DNA from: Hyphomicrobiaceae bacterium
GTDB taxonomy: Bacteria > Pseudomonadota > Alphaproteobacteria > Rhizobiales > Hyphomicrobiaceae
Length of the DNA: 64,000 nt
Direction of reading: 5' to 3'
Assembly (NCBI GenBank): GCA_023384095.1
Contig: JAHDXT010000008.1
Span: 1 to 64,000 of the forward strand
Shown: piece after piece, positions 37,009 through 45,297 of the stretch
Layout: every line of letters begins with the position of its first letter
Position numbering within the stretch: position 1 is the first letter of the stretch
The notes under the pieces: generated by a model
Told to the model about the DNA's origin: nothing
Databases searched by the model: none
The model's input: the letters and a program-made list of their open reading frames with translations, nothing else
Made by a program: the position numbers and the translations under genes

Positions 37009-38028
37009 CTAGTTGACGCTCTTTGCCGGCAGCAGCTTCAGGATGCCCTGGGCGGCAGCGGCCGCGGCCGCGTCGGCGACCTTGCCCCAGCTTCCATCGA
37101 GCGAGCCTTGCGGTATCTCGTTCTTCTGCGAGACCGTACCGAGCTGCTTGCCGTGCGGGTCCTTGACGTGCCAATCGATCTGGATCGGCTGCTTGCCGTC
37201 CTTGCTCTGGCCGACCTTGACCTTGCCTTCGACCCGGTAGGTGCCGTCGGCGGCCCTGTCGGCAAGAGCGATGCCGCTGCGCGACAGCTCCCGCTGCAGT
37301 GCGCTCGTCAGCGACACGGAGCCGTCCCCGGGAGCCCCGGTCACGCTCGGTACCAGAGCCGTGACGGCGCCGTTGCGGCCGATGCTGCCGGTGGTCGCGT
37401 CAGGCGGCGTCTGAACCGGCGCCGCGTTGGCAGGGGTGCCGGGGAGAGCTGCAGTCTGGACCGGCTGCGCAGCGGAGGCCACGGCGGATTGCGACTGCAT
37501 CCAGGCGCCGAGCGACGTCGCCGTCTTGCTGGTGATGGACTGCATGACAGCCGGCGTGACGGCCGCCCACGGGTCCCGGGAGTCGGTGCCGCCAGCCAGC
37601 TCCTCGCCGGTGATCCTGTTGACGCGCTTGCCCGTCGGGTCCGCGACGTCCCAGATGTAGGAGACCTTGGTGCCGGTCTTCTCGCGGGCGGCCACGATAT
37701 AGCCCCGCAACGTGAAGTCGGCCCGGTCGGTCGGCGCCTTGGCCACCGAGACGCTCTTCTGCTCGAGGTCCTGGGTCAGTTGCGCGGTGAGCTGCTTGCC
37801 GACGGCCTCGGGCGCGCCGATGACGGGCGCGATGGTGATCCGCGACGGCGCCGGCGCCGGCTGCACGGCGGTCTGTTGCGACAGCACCTGCGCCTCGTCG
37901 CCGGAGCTGCCGAGAAGATTGCTATTCGTGCTGCAGGCGCCGACGCCTGCGGCCAGGAAGCTGGCCAGCGCCGCGAGCGCGACCCGTTTGCGAAGGTGCC
38001 GCGCCGCAGCAGCATCGATGGTCGTCAC
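37009..38028 (-). CDS. hypothetical lipoprotein
   Basis: A 339-residue protein with a basic N terminus, a hydrophobic segment and a lipobox (AAGVGAC at about 26-32), so it is probably anchored by a lipid at Cys32. Two similar halves are visible, each with an amphipathic GKxLxAxLxQDL-like helix and a [28 protein letters not shown] strand pair, joined by an Ala/Pro/Gln-rich linker (about 180-225). I do not recognise a named family. Many Hyphomicrobiales appear to have such a protein; function is unknown. Confidence 0.8.
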   Translation of the reverse strand: MTTIDAAAARHLRKRVALAALASFLAAGVGACSTNSNLLGSSGDEAQVLSQQTAVQPAPAPSRITIAPVIGAPEAVGKQLTAQLTQDLEQKSVSVAKAPTDRADFTLRGYIVAAREKTGTKVSYIWDVADPTGKRVNRITGEELAGGTDSRDPWAAVTPAVMQSITSKTATSLGAWMQSQSAVASAAQPVQTAALPGTPANAAPVQTPPDATTGSIGRNGAVTALVPSVTGAPGDGSVSLTSALQRELSRSGIALADRAADGTYRVEGKVKVGQSKDGKQPIQIDWHVKDPHGKQLGTVSQKNEIPQGSLDGSWGKVADAAAAAAAQGILKLLPAKSVN

Positions 38029-38227
38029 GATGACGTCCCCCTCTCAATGTCCCGCTGTATCCCCCGGCAGCCGGCGTACCAACCCTGCGGCCCCTTTTTG
38101 AATCCGGTACCCGTGATGCAGATCCTCTAACCTCTGTGTCGCGAGGCGTCCAGACCGATTGCCCCGACCAGGCCCTCAACGTGCCCCTTGAGGCCTGAAC
38201 TTGCCGGTCATTTCTGTGGACGAAGGG

Positions 38228-39010
38228 CTAAGTCAAGACAATGGCGGAGATTTGACGGCCGTAATCGGGTTCTTTCCGGTGCGTCGCGCGCCGGTAGCTG
38301 AAGAAAAGCGATTCGTTCCCGTAGCTGCACGGGGAACGGCGCTCGACGACCGCGAGCCCTGCCTGCGACAGCCGGTGCTCGACGTAGCCGGGCAGATCGA
38401 ACCGGGGTCGCGCGGGGGCTGCATCCCGCGAGAAGAATTGCGCATTACGGGGGTCGGCGCCCAGGAACTCCGACTCGAACTCCGGCCCGACCTCGTAGGC
38501 GTGCTGACTGATGCACGGGCCGATGGCGGCATGGATGCGGCTCCGCTCGGCTCCCAGGCCGATCATGGCCTCGACAGCCGCCTCCAGGATGCCGCCGAGC
38601 GCGCCGCGCCAGCCGGCGTGGGCGGCGGCGACGACGCGGGCCCGCGGCTCGGCCAGAAGCACCGGCGTGCAGTCGGCCGCCAGTGCGCCGATGACGAGGC
38701 CCGGCGTGCGGGTGACGAGCGCATCGGCCCGCGGCAGCTTGCCGGGTGCGAATGGCTCGTCGACGACGAGAGCGGTAGCACTGTGCACCTGATGGAGAGT
38801 CATCACCTCGTCGCGCGGGGCTGCGAGCGCCCGGGCCACGCGTGCGCGGTTTTCACGGACGAGGCGGGGTTCGTCCCCGGACCCCAGGCCGCAGTTGAGC
38901 GCTCCGTAAAGCCCGGTCGAGACGCCGCCCTGGCGCGTGAAAAAGCCATGGCTGATGCCGGCAAGACCGCTGAGGGAGTCCGCGCGGACGACCTCGCCAT
39001 CGATGGGCAT
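38228..39010 (-). CDS. pgeF: peptidoglycan editing factor (laccase-like domain)
   Basis: The protein of 260 residues (273 if an upstream GTG is used) has the HQVHSA, ADCTPVLL and AAHAGWRG motifs whose His-Cys-His set binds zinc. PgeF removes wrong amino acids from peptidoglycan precursors. I take the ATG at MPIDGEVV; the GTG starts directly after the kinase stop codon with no ribosome site. In relatives it follows lgt and the MidA-like gene; here a kinase gene intervenes. Confidence 0.92.
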   Translation of the reverse strand: MPIDGEVVRADSLSGLAGISHGFFTRQGGVSTGLYGALNCGLGSGDEPRLVRENRARVARALAAPRDEVMTLHQVHSATALVVDEPFAPGKLPRADALVTRTPGLVIGALAADCTPVLLAEPRARVVAAAHAGWRGALGGILEAAVEAMIGLGAERSRIHAAIGPCISQHAYEVGPEFESEFLGADPRNAQFFSRDAAPARPRFDLPGYVEHRLSQAGLAVVERRSPCSYGNESLFFSYRRATHRKEPDYGRQISAIVLT

Positions 39011-39049
39011 TCGGGGTAGTGCCTCGCTTTGAAATTCGCCGACCGGCAC

Positions 39050-39780
39050 CTATGCAAGCGCGGCTAGCGGCATGCGTATCCGGCATACGAGGCCTGAGCG
39101 CCGGAAATCAAGTATTACATCGGCATCGGGTATCGCCACCTCGATCATGCTTGTCCCGAAGCCGCGGGACTTGGGCTCGTTCACGGGCGGACCATTGACC
39201 TCGGTCCAGACCACCGTAAGCGCGTCGGCATCTACTGCTCCACGGATTTCCACCCCCCCCTGTCCGCAGACAGCGAGCCATACTTCACGGCGTTGGTGCA
39301 CAACTCATTCAACATGAGGGAGAGCGACAGGACCTTCGATGCACCGACCATGACCTCGGGCAATGAGATCGTGAAGCGCCCGTCCGCGTTATATGGCTCT
39401 ACGGCGTTCTCGACGACTGGTCTCAGGGGTGCTGCGTCCAGGTCCTGGTGCAAGAGATCGTACGACCGCGAAAGCGCCATGATGCGGGAGCGGAGGGCCG
39501 TCTGTGCATCGGCAACAGACGTCGAGCTCTTCAGGGTTTGGTTGGAGATCGCCAGGACCGTCGCCAGCAAGTTCTTCACGCGATGACGCAATTCGGCGAT
39601 CAGCGTCTTCCGCACCTGGTTGGCCGCGTCGCTGGCCGCAGCATCTGCTCCGGCTTGCACCAGGAGCTCCCGGAGCCGACTGATATCAGCCTCGCTGGCC
39701 TCAGCATCCGCTCCGGCTTGCACCAGGAGTGCCCGGAGCTGACGGTTGTCAGCCACTAGGCGTTCTTCTTTTTCAGACAT
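39050..39780 (-). pseudogene. HWE/HisKA_2-type sensor histidine kinase, frameshifted
   Basis: Two overlapping frames make one kinase. The first (start at MSEKEERL) has a tandem coiled segment (LLVQAGADAEAS / LLVQAGADAAAS), the phospho-acceptor ELRHRVKNLLATV, and the ATP-domain N box LMLNELCTNAVKYGSLS. It goes out of frame in a run of eight G; the second frame continues GGVEIRGAVDADALTVVWTE and FGTSMIEVAI to the stop. Adding one G or removing two restores it. It could be a decayed gene, a phase-variable gene or a base-call error. No sensor domain is present, so the kinase would be cytoplasmic. An EcfG promoter lies upstream. Confidence 0.85.
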
Positions 39781-39802
39781 GCAGAAGGCCCTATCGGCAG
39801 GC

Positions 39803-39827
39803 AACGCAAGGCAAAATGTAGGGTTCC
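39803..39827 (-). promoter_or_regulatory. EcfG-type general stress promoter of the HWE kinase
   Basis: Minus strand GGAAC (39827-39823), 16 bases, CGTT (39806-39803): an exact consensus match. The kinase start codon is 23 bases further on, with AGGG as ribosome site, so the leader would be very short. HWE kinases are the usual controllers of the PhyR-EcfG response, which makes feedback plausible. Confidence 0.72.
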
Positions 39828-39892
39828 ATGCCCAGGGCCAACCGACCCCGAAACGCGGTCTCTACAAAGATTGATAGGCTCAATTTGAGACA

Positions 39893-41029
39893 CTACCGCA
39901 ATCGGGCCTTGCTTGTCATCGGCCGGGGCGGGAACGGCGGCAGCACCGGCACGCCGGCCGAGCGGACGCAGAGCACCTTGAAACGTCCACCCATGCCACC
40001 CGGATCGGAGATGCGCTGTACACCTGCCTCTAGCATTCCGATCTGGTCCGGTCGAGCGGAGGCCATGAGCCTGGCGCTGCGCTCGGCAAGACCGAGGCCG
40101 AGAAGGAACTCGCCCTGCGTGATCGGGCCGTCGATCGTGAGGCCGCGGCTGAGGCACTCACGCGCGAATGCGGCGAAGTCCACGTGAGCGGTGAGGTCGA
40201 CCTCGCCAGGGCACTCGAACGGCGAGGCATAGCGATGCTGGCGGACGGCCTGCAGCGTATCGCCGAACGCGGTCCGCGTATGGCCGTAGTCGATGAAGAG
40301 CGCCGCCAGCGGATGGCCGGACCACTGCCCGAGGACGTCCGCGACCTCCGCGAAATCGGGATGGCTTTCCAGAACGTCGCCCTCGCATGGTGGGTGCCCG
40401 TCGGGCAGCGCTTCCGGGTCAGCCGTGCCGCCGGGCACGAGCGCGAGCCGGCCGCTCCAGTCGAGGCCGACGGACCGCTCGCGCCAGGTCCCGCCGGTGA
40501 AGACGAGCTGGCGCACCGGCAGCGCGTCGAGGAGCTCGTTGGCGAGCACGACCGTCGCCGGCCCCGCGGCTAGTGCGGGCGAGAGCGCATCGTGCCACGC
40601 GATAGGCACTGCCGGGGCCGAGGCGGAGAGCGTCCGGTGCTGTACCTCCCGGAGCGCAACGTTGCTCTCGACGAGATGGACGCGCACTGCCGCTGAGAAC
40701 CCCGGGACGACTCGGGCGGCCCGCAAGGCATCGCTCATCATGGTGCCGCGCCCCGGGCCGAGCTCCACGAGGTCGAGGTGCGCCGGGTGCCCCATGGCCC
40801 GCCATGCGACTGCAGCCCAGATGCCGATCAGCTCCCCGAAGACCTGGCTGATCTCGGGCGCCGTGGTGAAGTCGCCGCCGGCGCCGACCGCCGGCCGGCG
40901 CCGGTAGTAGCCGTGCTCCGGATCCTGCAGGCAGGCGCGCATGTACTCATAGACCGGCAGCGCCCCCTCGCGCCTGATCCGCTCCTCGAGCTTCAGCGCG
41001 AGCGGTGTCGGCTGCTGCTCGGCGGCCAT
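39893..41029 (-). CDS. MidA/NDUFAF7-type SAM-dependent methyltransferase
   Basis: The 378-residue protein belongs to the family of the complex I assembly arginine methyltransferase NDUFAF7 (MidA): EYMRACLQDPEHGYYRRRP, GDFTTAPEISQVFGE, the SAM motif LVELGPGRGTMMSD and VLANELLDALPV. Bacterial members have an unclear target. It is seven bases after lgt, so the two are co-transcribed. Confidence 0.92.
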   Translation of the reverse strand: MAAEQQPTPLALKLEERIRREGALPVYEYMRACLQDPEHGYYRRRPAVGAGGDFTTAPEISQVFGELIGIWAAVAWRAMGHPAHLDLVELGPGRGTMMSDALRAARVVPGFSAAVRVHLVESNVALREVQHRTLSASAPAVPIAWHDALSPALAAGPATVVLANELLDALPVRQLVFTGGTWRERSVGLDWSGRLALVPGGTADPEALPDGHPPCEGDVLESHPDFAEVADVLGQWSGHPLAALFIDYGHTRTAFGDTLQAVRQHRYASPFECPGEVDLTAHVDFAAFARECLSRGLTIDGPITQGEFLLGLGLAERSARLMASARPDQIGMLEAGVQRISDPGGMGGRFKVLCVRSAGVPVLPPFPPRPMTSKARLR

Positions 41030-41036
41030 GGCGGGC

Positions 41037-41891
41037 TCATGCGGTAACGCGCATCCGCGCGCTGCGGGCGAAGTAGAGGCCGAGCAGGATCATCGGGACC
41101 GAGTAGGCGATGCCCGGCGTCAGCAGGCCGACGGTCAAGCCGTGCAGCACGTCCGGCTGGCGGAAGAGCTCGCAGAAGGAGCGCGCCAGCCCATAGCCGA
41201 TCATGAAAACGCCCGCAGTCAGGCCCGGGCTCTTCAACGCGCACCTGCGATGCGTCATCCAGCGCAGGACCAGGAAAAGCACCATCCCCTCGAAAAACGC
41301 CTCGTAGAGCTGGCTCGGATGGCGCGGCGTCGGCTCGATGGCGGAGTACTGGTACATGGCCTCGGGGAAGACCATGCCCCACGGCATCGAGGTCGGCCGC
41401 CCGAACAGCTCGCCGTTGATGAAGTTCGCGATGCGCCCGAAGAACAGCCCGATCGGCACGGCGGCCGCGCACATGTCCATCGCCGACCAGGGCGAGACCG
41501 CATTGCGCCGTGCGAACAGCCAGATCGCCAGCCCGCAGCCGACGAGCGCGCCGTGGAAGGCCATGCCACCGCGCCAGACCTGCACGATCTCCAGCGGATG
41601 CGAAAGGTAGTAGGCAGGCTCGTAGAAGAGCACGAAGCCGAGGCGGCCGCCGAGCACGACGCCGAGCGTGATGTAGAAAAGCAGGTCGTCGGTCCTGTCG
41701 ATGTTGAGCGGAGGCTGGCCTGCCGGCCAGAGCCCCGGGTTGCGGACCAGCCGGCGGATATAGAGCCAGCCGAGCAGCAGCCCCGCCATGTAGGCCAGCC
41801 CATACCACTTCACCGCGATGGGTCCGACCTGCAGCGCGACGGGATCGAGGTCAGGGAAGGGGATTGCCAATACGCTCGCGAGTGGACTCAT
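41037..41891 (-). CDS. lgt: prolipoprotein diacylglyceryl transferase
   Basis: The 284-residue inner-membrane enzyme moves diacylglycerol from phosphatidylglycerol to the lipobox Cys of prolipoproteins. The signature GRIANFINGELFGRPT and the WRGGMAFHGALVG block with the essential His are intact; about seven membrane segments are seen. It heads the lgt-midA-like operon and is divergent from ubiK. Confidence 0.96.
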   Translation of the reverse strand: MSPLASVLAIPFPDLDPVALQVGPIAVKWYGLAYMAGLLLGWLYIRRLVRNPGLWPAGQPPLNIDRTDDLLFYITLGVVLGGRLGFVLFYEPAYYLSHPLEIVQVWRGGMAFHGALVGCGLAIWLFARRNAVSPWSAMDMCAAAVPIGLFFGRIANFINGELFGRPTSMPWGMVFPEAMYQYSAIEPTPRHPSQLYEAFFEGMVLFLVLRWMTHRRCALKSPGLTAGVFMIGYGLARSFCELFRQPDVLHGLTVGLLTPGIAYSVPMILLGLYFARSARMRVTA

Positions 41892-42072
41892 CTACGGCCT
41901 GCGTTTCGAGGATGGGCTGGGCGCACGCCCTTGGGCCACGCACCGCGCCGGACGTTGGCGGCATGGTGCGGCTGCTGTCAAGCCGGTGCGCTGATGTGCT
42001 TGCGCCGGCGCGGAACGGCACCCATAGTTACATGCAACCCATTCCGAATGAACCAGCGATGGCAGCTTCCCG

Positions 42073-42339
42073 ATGACACAGACGACCAATCGTTTCTTCG
42101 ACGAGCTTACGCGAATGATGACGGATGCCGCGGGTGCCGCGCAGGGAATGCGGCGCGAGCTGGAAGCCATCGTGAAGGCGCAGGGGGAACGCATGCTGCG
42201 CGAGATGGATGTCGTCAGGCGCGACGAGTTCGAGGCGGCCAAGGCCATGGCGCAGCGCGCGCGGGAGGAGAACGAGCGCCTCGAGTCGCGCGTCGCGGCG
42301 CTGGAGGCGGAGATGGCGCGGATCAGGGCCGGCACCTGA
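42073..42339 (+). CDS. ubiK: ubiquinone biosynthesis accessory factor UbiK (BMFP family)
   Basis: An 88-residue protein with an amphipathic N terminus (TNRFFDELTRMMTDAAGAAQG) and a C-terminal coiled coil (NERLESRVAALEAEMARI), matching the BMFP/UbiK family, which trimerises and helps the Ubi enzyme complex at the membrane. It is divergent from lgt, 181 bases apart. Confidence 0.9.
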   Translation: MTQTTNRFFDELTRMMTDAAGAAQGMRRELEAIVKAQGERMLREMDVVRRDEFEAAKAMAQRAREENERLESRVAALEAEMARIRAGT

Positions 42340-42651
42340 GGCCGGACCGGCCAGCCCGCCCTGGCGCCCTACGGCCCGGCGAATCCCCAGGTTCTTCAAG
42401 ACTGATGCACAGGAGATCAAGTGCCGTCGCGGTTTTTTCCGCCCTGCCCGAAACTGATCACTTTGACCGTGGACAATGGGAGGGTCAGCTTGCGACTCGT
42501 GCCCCGCATCTGATTTGGTCGCACCGCTCGGCGGCCGGTCTGTCCGGGTCCGTCGTCCCGCGTCGCCGGCGCCGATCGTCTTCGGGGGGCCAGGGGAGAT
42601 GGGCGTAGGATTTCGGGGTACGCGGCGGGAAACAACAGGGGGTGGCTGGGA
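42340..42651. other. intergenic gap, nothing recognised
   Basis: The 312 bases between ubiK and the YbjN gene show no repeat family, no clear hairpin and no consensus promoter that I can defend. Track ORFs across it lack family features. Confidence 0.5.
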
Positions 42652-43146
42652 ATGGCATCGGCGGCAGGCTATGAGCGCATGACCAACCCGATCGATATCG
42701 TCGAGCAGGTGGCCCACGCCCACGACTGGGCCTGCGACCGCACGGCCGACGACGAGGTCACGCTGATCGTGGCCGGCAGCTGGACCGACTATCACGTCTC
42801 CCTGAACTGGCGCGACGATCTCGAGGCCATGCACCTGGCCTGCGCCTTCGATTTCAAGGTGCCGGAGAACCGGCTGGTGGAAATCTACCGGCTGATCGCC
42901 CAGATCAACGAGCAGCTTTGGCTCGGGCATTTCGACCTCTGGACGCAAGAAGGCCTCATCATGTTCCGCCATGGCCTGATGCTGAACGGGACGCTGGCGA
43001 CGCCACGGCAATGCGAGGCGCTCCTGAAGGCGGCGCTCGATGCGTGCGAGCGGTACTATCAGGCGTTCCAGTTCGTCGTCTGGGCCGGCAAGGAGAGCCG
43101 CGAGGCCCTCGTTTCGACCATGTTCCATACCGAGGGGCAGGCGTGA
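42652..43146 (+). CDS. YbjN domain protein
   Basis: The 164-residue protein matches the alphaproteobacterial YbjN family: DWACDRTADDEVTLIVAG, the central WRDDLEAMHLACAFDFKV and LWLGHFDLW, and a C-terminal helix AGKESREALVSTMFHT. It may be a chaperone-like factor with a T3SS-chaperone-like fold; the role is not settled. The true start may be the ATG at MTNPIDIVEQ, nine codons in. It precedes proC. Confidence 0.88.
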   Translation: MASAAGYERMTNPIDIVEQVAHAHDWACDRTADDEVTLIVAGSWTDYHVSLNWRDDLEAMHLACAFDFKVPENRLVEIYRLIAQINEQLWLGHFDLWTQEGLIMFRHGLMLNGTLATPRQCEALLKAALDACERYYQAFQFVVWAGKESREALVSTMFHTEGQA

Positions 43147-43156
43147 GGATGGGGCC

Positions 43157-43248
43157 GTGAAGTCGTGAGATCGTGAAGTCGTGAGATCGTCAAGTCGAGG
43201 TGCGCCACTCCACCATTTCACGACTTGGCGACTTCACGATTTCACGAG
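43157..43248. repeat. short repeat family C, copy 2, with direct repeats
   Basis: GTGAAGTCGTGAGATC occurs twice in tandem (43157-43172, 43173-43188), followed at 43216-43248 by TTTCACGACTTGGCGACTTC then ACGATTTCACGAG. The two parts are partly inverse-complementary and can pair. The right part matches 35071-35103 at 30 of 33 bases. Confidence 0.7.
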
Positions 43249-43286
43249 TTCACGTCCTCCAGTTCCCCGAGACTAGGTTCCCTGCG

Positions 43287-44111
43287 ATGTCACTGATCTT
43301 GAACGGCAGACTGCTGCTGGCCGGCGCGGGCAAGATGGGCGGCGCCATGCTGGCGGGCTGGCTCGACCGCGGGCTCGATCCGCGGCAGGTCGTGGTGCAG
43401 GATCCGGCGCCGCCGCCCGAGACCGCCGCCCTGCTGTCCCGGCACGGCATCGAAGTGCGGCAGTCGCCCGCTCCCCTTTCCGAGCCGCCCGCCGTCATCG
43501 TGGTGGCGGTCAAGCCGCAGATCATGGATCAGGTCTTCCCCGCGCTCGCGGCCTCGGCCGGCGCGCAGACGCTGGTGTTGTCGGTGGCGGCGGGCAAGAC
43601 GATCGCCAGCTTCGCGGCGCACCTGCCTGCGGGCACGGCGGTCGTGCGCTCCATCCCGAACACGCCGGCGGCGATCGGCAGAGGCATCACCGTCTGTTGC
43701 GCCAACGCACACGTCTCGCGCGCCCAGCGCGAGGTCTGCCATGCGCTGCTGTCCGCGGTCGGCGAGGTGGGATGGGTCGAGGACGAGGGCCTGATCGACG
43801 CCGCCACGGCGGTTTCCGGCTCGGGTCCCGCCTACGTCTTCCTGCTCGCCGAGTGCCTGGCGGAGGCCGGCCGCGCCGTCGGTCTCGAGCCGGGGCTCGC
43901 CCGGCGGCTTGCCAACGCGACGGTCTCCGGCTCCGGGGAGCTGTTGCGCCAGTCGGGGCTGGAGCCCCCGACATTGCGGCAGAACGTGACCTCGCCAGGC
44001 GGTACGACCGCGGCCGCGCTGGCGGTGCTCATGGGGCCGGACGGCCTGCAGCCTCTGCTGACGCGCGCGGTGGAGGCGGCGGCAAGGCGCAGCCGCGAGC
44101 TCAGCAGCTGA
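43287..44111 (+). CDS. proC: pyrroline-5-carboxylate reductase
   Basis: The 274-residue enzyme makes proline from pyrroline-5-carboxylate. It has LLAGAGKMGGAM at the N terminus, VVAVKPQ, RSIPNTPAAIGRG, AVSGSGPAYVF and NVTSPGGTTAAAL. The track adds 29 residues from the repeat; I use the ATG at MSLILNGR. Confidence 0.95.
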   Translation: MSLILNGRLLLAGAGKMGGAMLAGWLDRGLDPRQVVVQDPAPPPETAALLSRHGIEVRQSPAPLSEPPAVIVVAVKPQIMDQVFPALAASAGAQTLVLSVAAGKTIASFAAHLPAGTAVVRSIPNTPAAIGRGITVCCANAHVSRAQREVCHALLSAVGEVGWVEDEGLIDAATAVSGSGPAYVFLLAECLAEAGRAVGLEPGLARRLANATVSGSGELLRQSGLEPPTLRQNVTSPGGTTAAALAVLMGPDGLQPLLTRAVEAAARRSRELSS

Positions 44112-44181
44112 AGCTGGCCGGCGCCGAGCGGGCTTTCATTCCCGCTTGCGCGCGCTTATCTCTTGCCGACGGAGGCGTGCC

Positions 44182-44871
44182 ATGTTCGATCAATCGCACC
44201 TGCGCGGCCGCATCGTCGCCGCGACCATGAAGCTGGCCTCGGAGCGGCCCTGGAGGGACGTGACGCTGCTCGACATCGCGGAGGCGACGGGCGTGACGCT
44301 CGTCGACCTCAAGAACGAGTTCGCGACCAAGTCCGAGATCCTCGCCGCGTTCACGCGCTCGGTCGACGACGAGGTGCTGAGGCGGGCCCCGAGGCGGGAG
44401 AGCGCGACCAGCCCTCGCGACGCCATCTTCGAGATACTGATGACGCGCTTCGACGTGCTGGCGCCCTACAAGGAGGCGCTGCGCTCCATTGCAGGCGGCT
44501 CCCGGGCGCCCGATCCGGCTTTCGTGTGCACGTTCCTCGCCTCGCAGCACTGGATGCTGCAGGCGGCGGGGATCGACACCAGCGGCGTCAGGGGCGGCAT
44601 GAAGGTCAGCGGCCTCGCGGGCGTCTATGCGTCGGTGCTGCGCACGTGGCTCAAGGACGACGACCCGGGGCTTGCGCGGACCATGGCCGCCCTCGACCGG
44701 CGACTACGCCGAGGCGAGCGGGCGATGTCGAACGTCGAGGACGTGAAGGCCGGCTTGCGCCGCATCGCGGAGATGTTCGCGTCGGTGTGTCGTCCGAGGC
44801 GGCGCCCGTCCGACGTTTCGCCCGAGAGCGGGACCCCGCGCGCGGAGGAGACCTCGGGCTCGGGCATCTGA
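44182..44871 (+). CDS. TetR-family transcriptional regulator
   Basis: The 229-residue protein has a TetR-type N-terminal DNA-binding region (IVAATMKLASERPWRDVTLLDI...EATGVTLVDLKNEFATKSEIL) and a helical ligand domain. ACGGAGG lies seven bases before the chosen ATG. The helix-turn-helix is less typical than usual (LVDLKNEF in the recognition helix). Target unknown; the C-terminal 30 residues look disordered. Confidence 0.83.
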   Translation: MFDQSHLRGRIVAATMKLASERPWRDVTLLDIAEATGVTLVDLKNEFATKSEILAAFTRSVDDEVLRRAPRRESATSPRDAIFEILMTRFDVLAPYKEALRSIAGGSRAPDPAFVCTFLASQHWMLQAAGIDTSGVRGGMKVSGLAGVYASVLRTWLKDDDPGLARTMAALDRRLRRGERAMSNVEDVKAGLRRIAEMFASVCRPRRRPSDVSPESGTPRAEETSGSGI

Positions 44872-44932
44872 CGACGGGGCCGCGCGCCCTGGTCGGCGCG
44901 AGTATGCCTTGCACACGTGGGGGAACAGAGCC

Positions 44933-45289
44933 GTGCAACGCGCGCCGCAGACGCCGACGATCGCCTACGACGATTTCGCCAAGGTCGACATCCGCGTCGG
45001 CACCATCGTCGAGGCGGAGCCCTATCCAGAGGCGCGCAAGCCGTCCATCAAGCTGAAGATCGACTTCGGCCCGGACATCGGCATCAAGAAAAGCTCTGCC
45101 CAGCTCACGGTGCATTACGAGCCTGGACGGCTCGTCGGCCGTCAGGTCGCGGCCGTGGTCAACTTTCCCCCGCGCCAGATCGGCAAGTTCGTCTCCGAGG
45201 TCCTGACGCTCGGATTTCCCGATGCCGGCGGCGCCGTGGTGCTGATCGGGCCAGATCAGCGCGTCCCCGACGGCGCCCGCCTGTTCTGA
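44933..45289 (+). CDS. csaA: tRNA-binding protein, CsaA type
   Basis: A 118-residue OB-fold protein (FAKVDIRVGTIVEAEPYPEA; SAQLTVHY; NFPPRQIGKFVSEVLTLGF) of the CsaA family, related to the tRNA-binding domain of methionyl-tRNA synthetase. CsaA has chaperone-like and tRNA-binding activity. I use the GTG after GGGGGA; the track start is further upstream. It converges with the kinase gene over 8 bases. Confidence 0.92.
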   Translation: MQRAPQTPTIAYDDFAKVDIRVGTIVEAEPYPEARKPSIKLKIDFGPDIGIKKSSAQLTVHYEPGRLVGRQVAAVVNFPPRQIGKFVSEVLTLGFPDAGGAVVLIGPDQRVPDGARLF

Positions 45290-45297
45290 CGAGCAGC

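Noticed and set aside
39050-39301. Separate 83-aa gene
   Set aside because: It is the C-terminal part of the kinase ATP domain in another frame, joined at a run of eight G.
42017-42033. Fourth EcfG promoter before ubiK (GGAAC at 42012)
   Set aside because: No CGTT at 16 or 17 bases downstream; only a GTT nine bases on.
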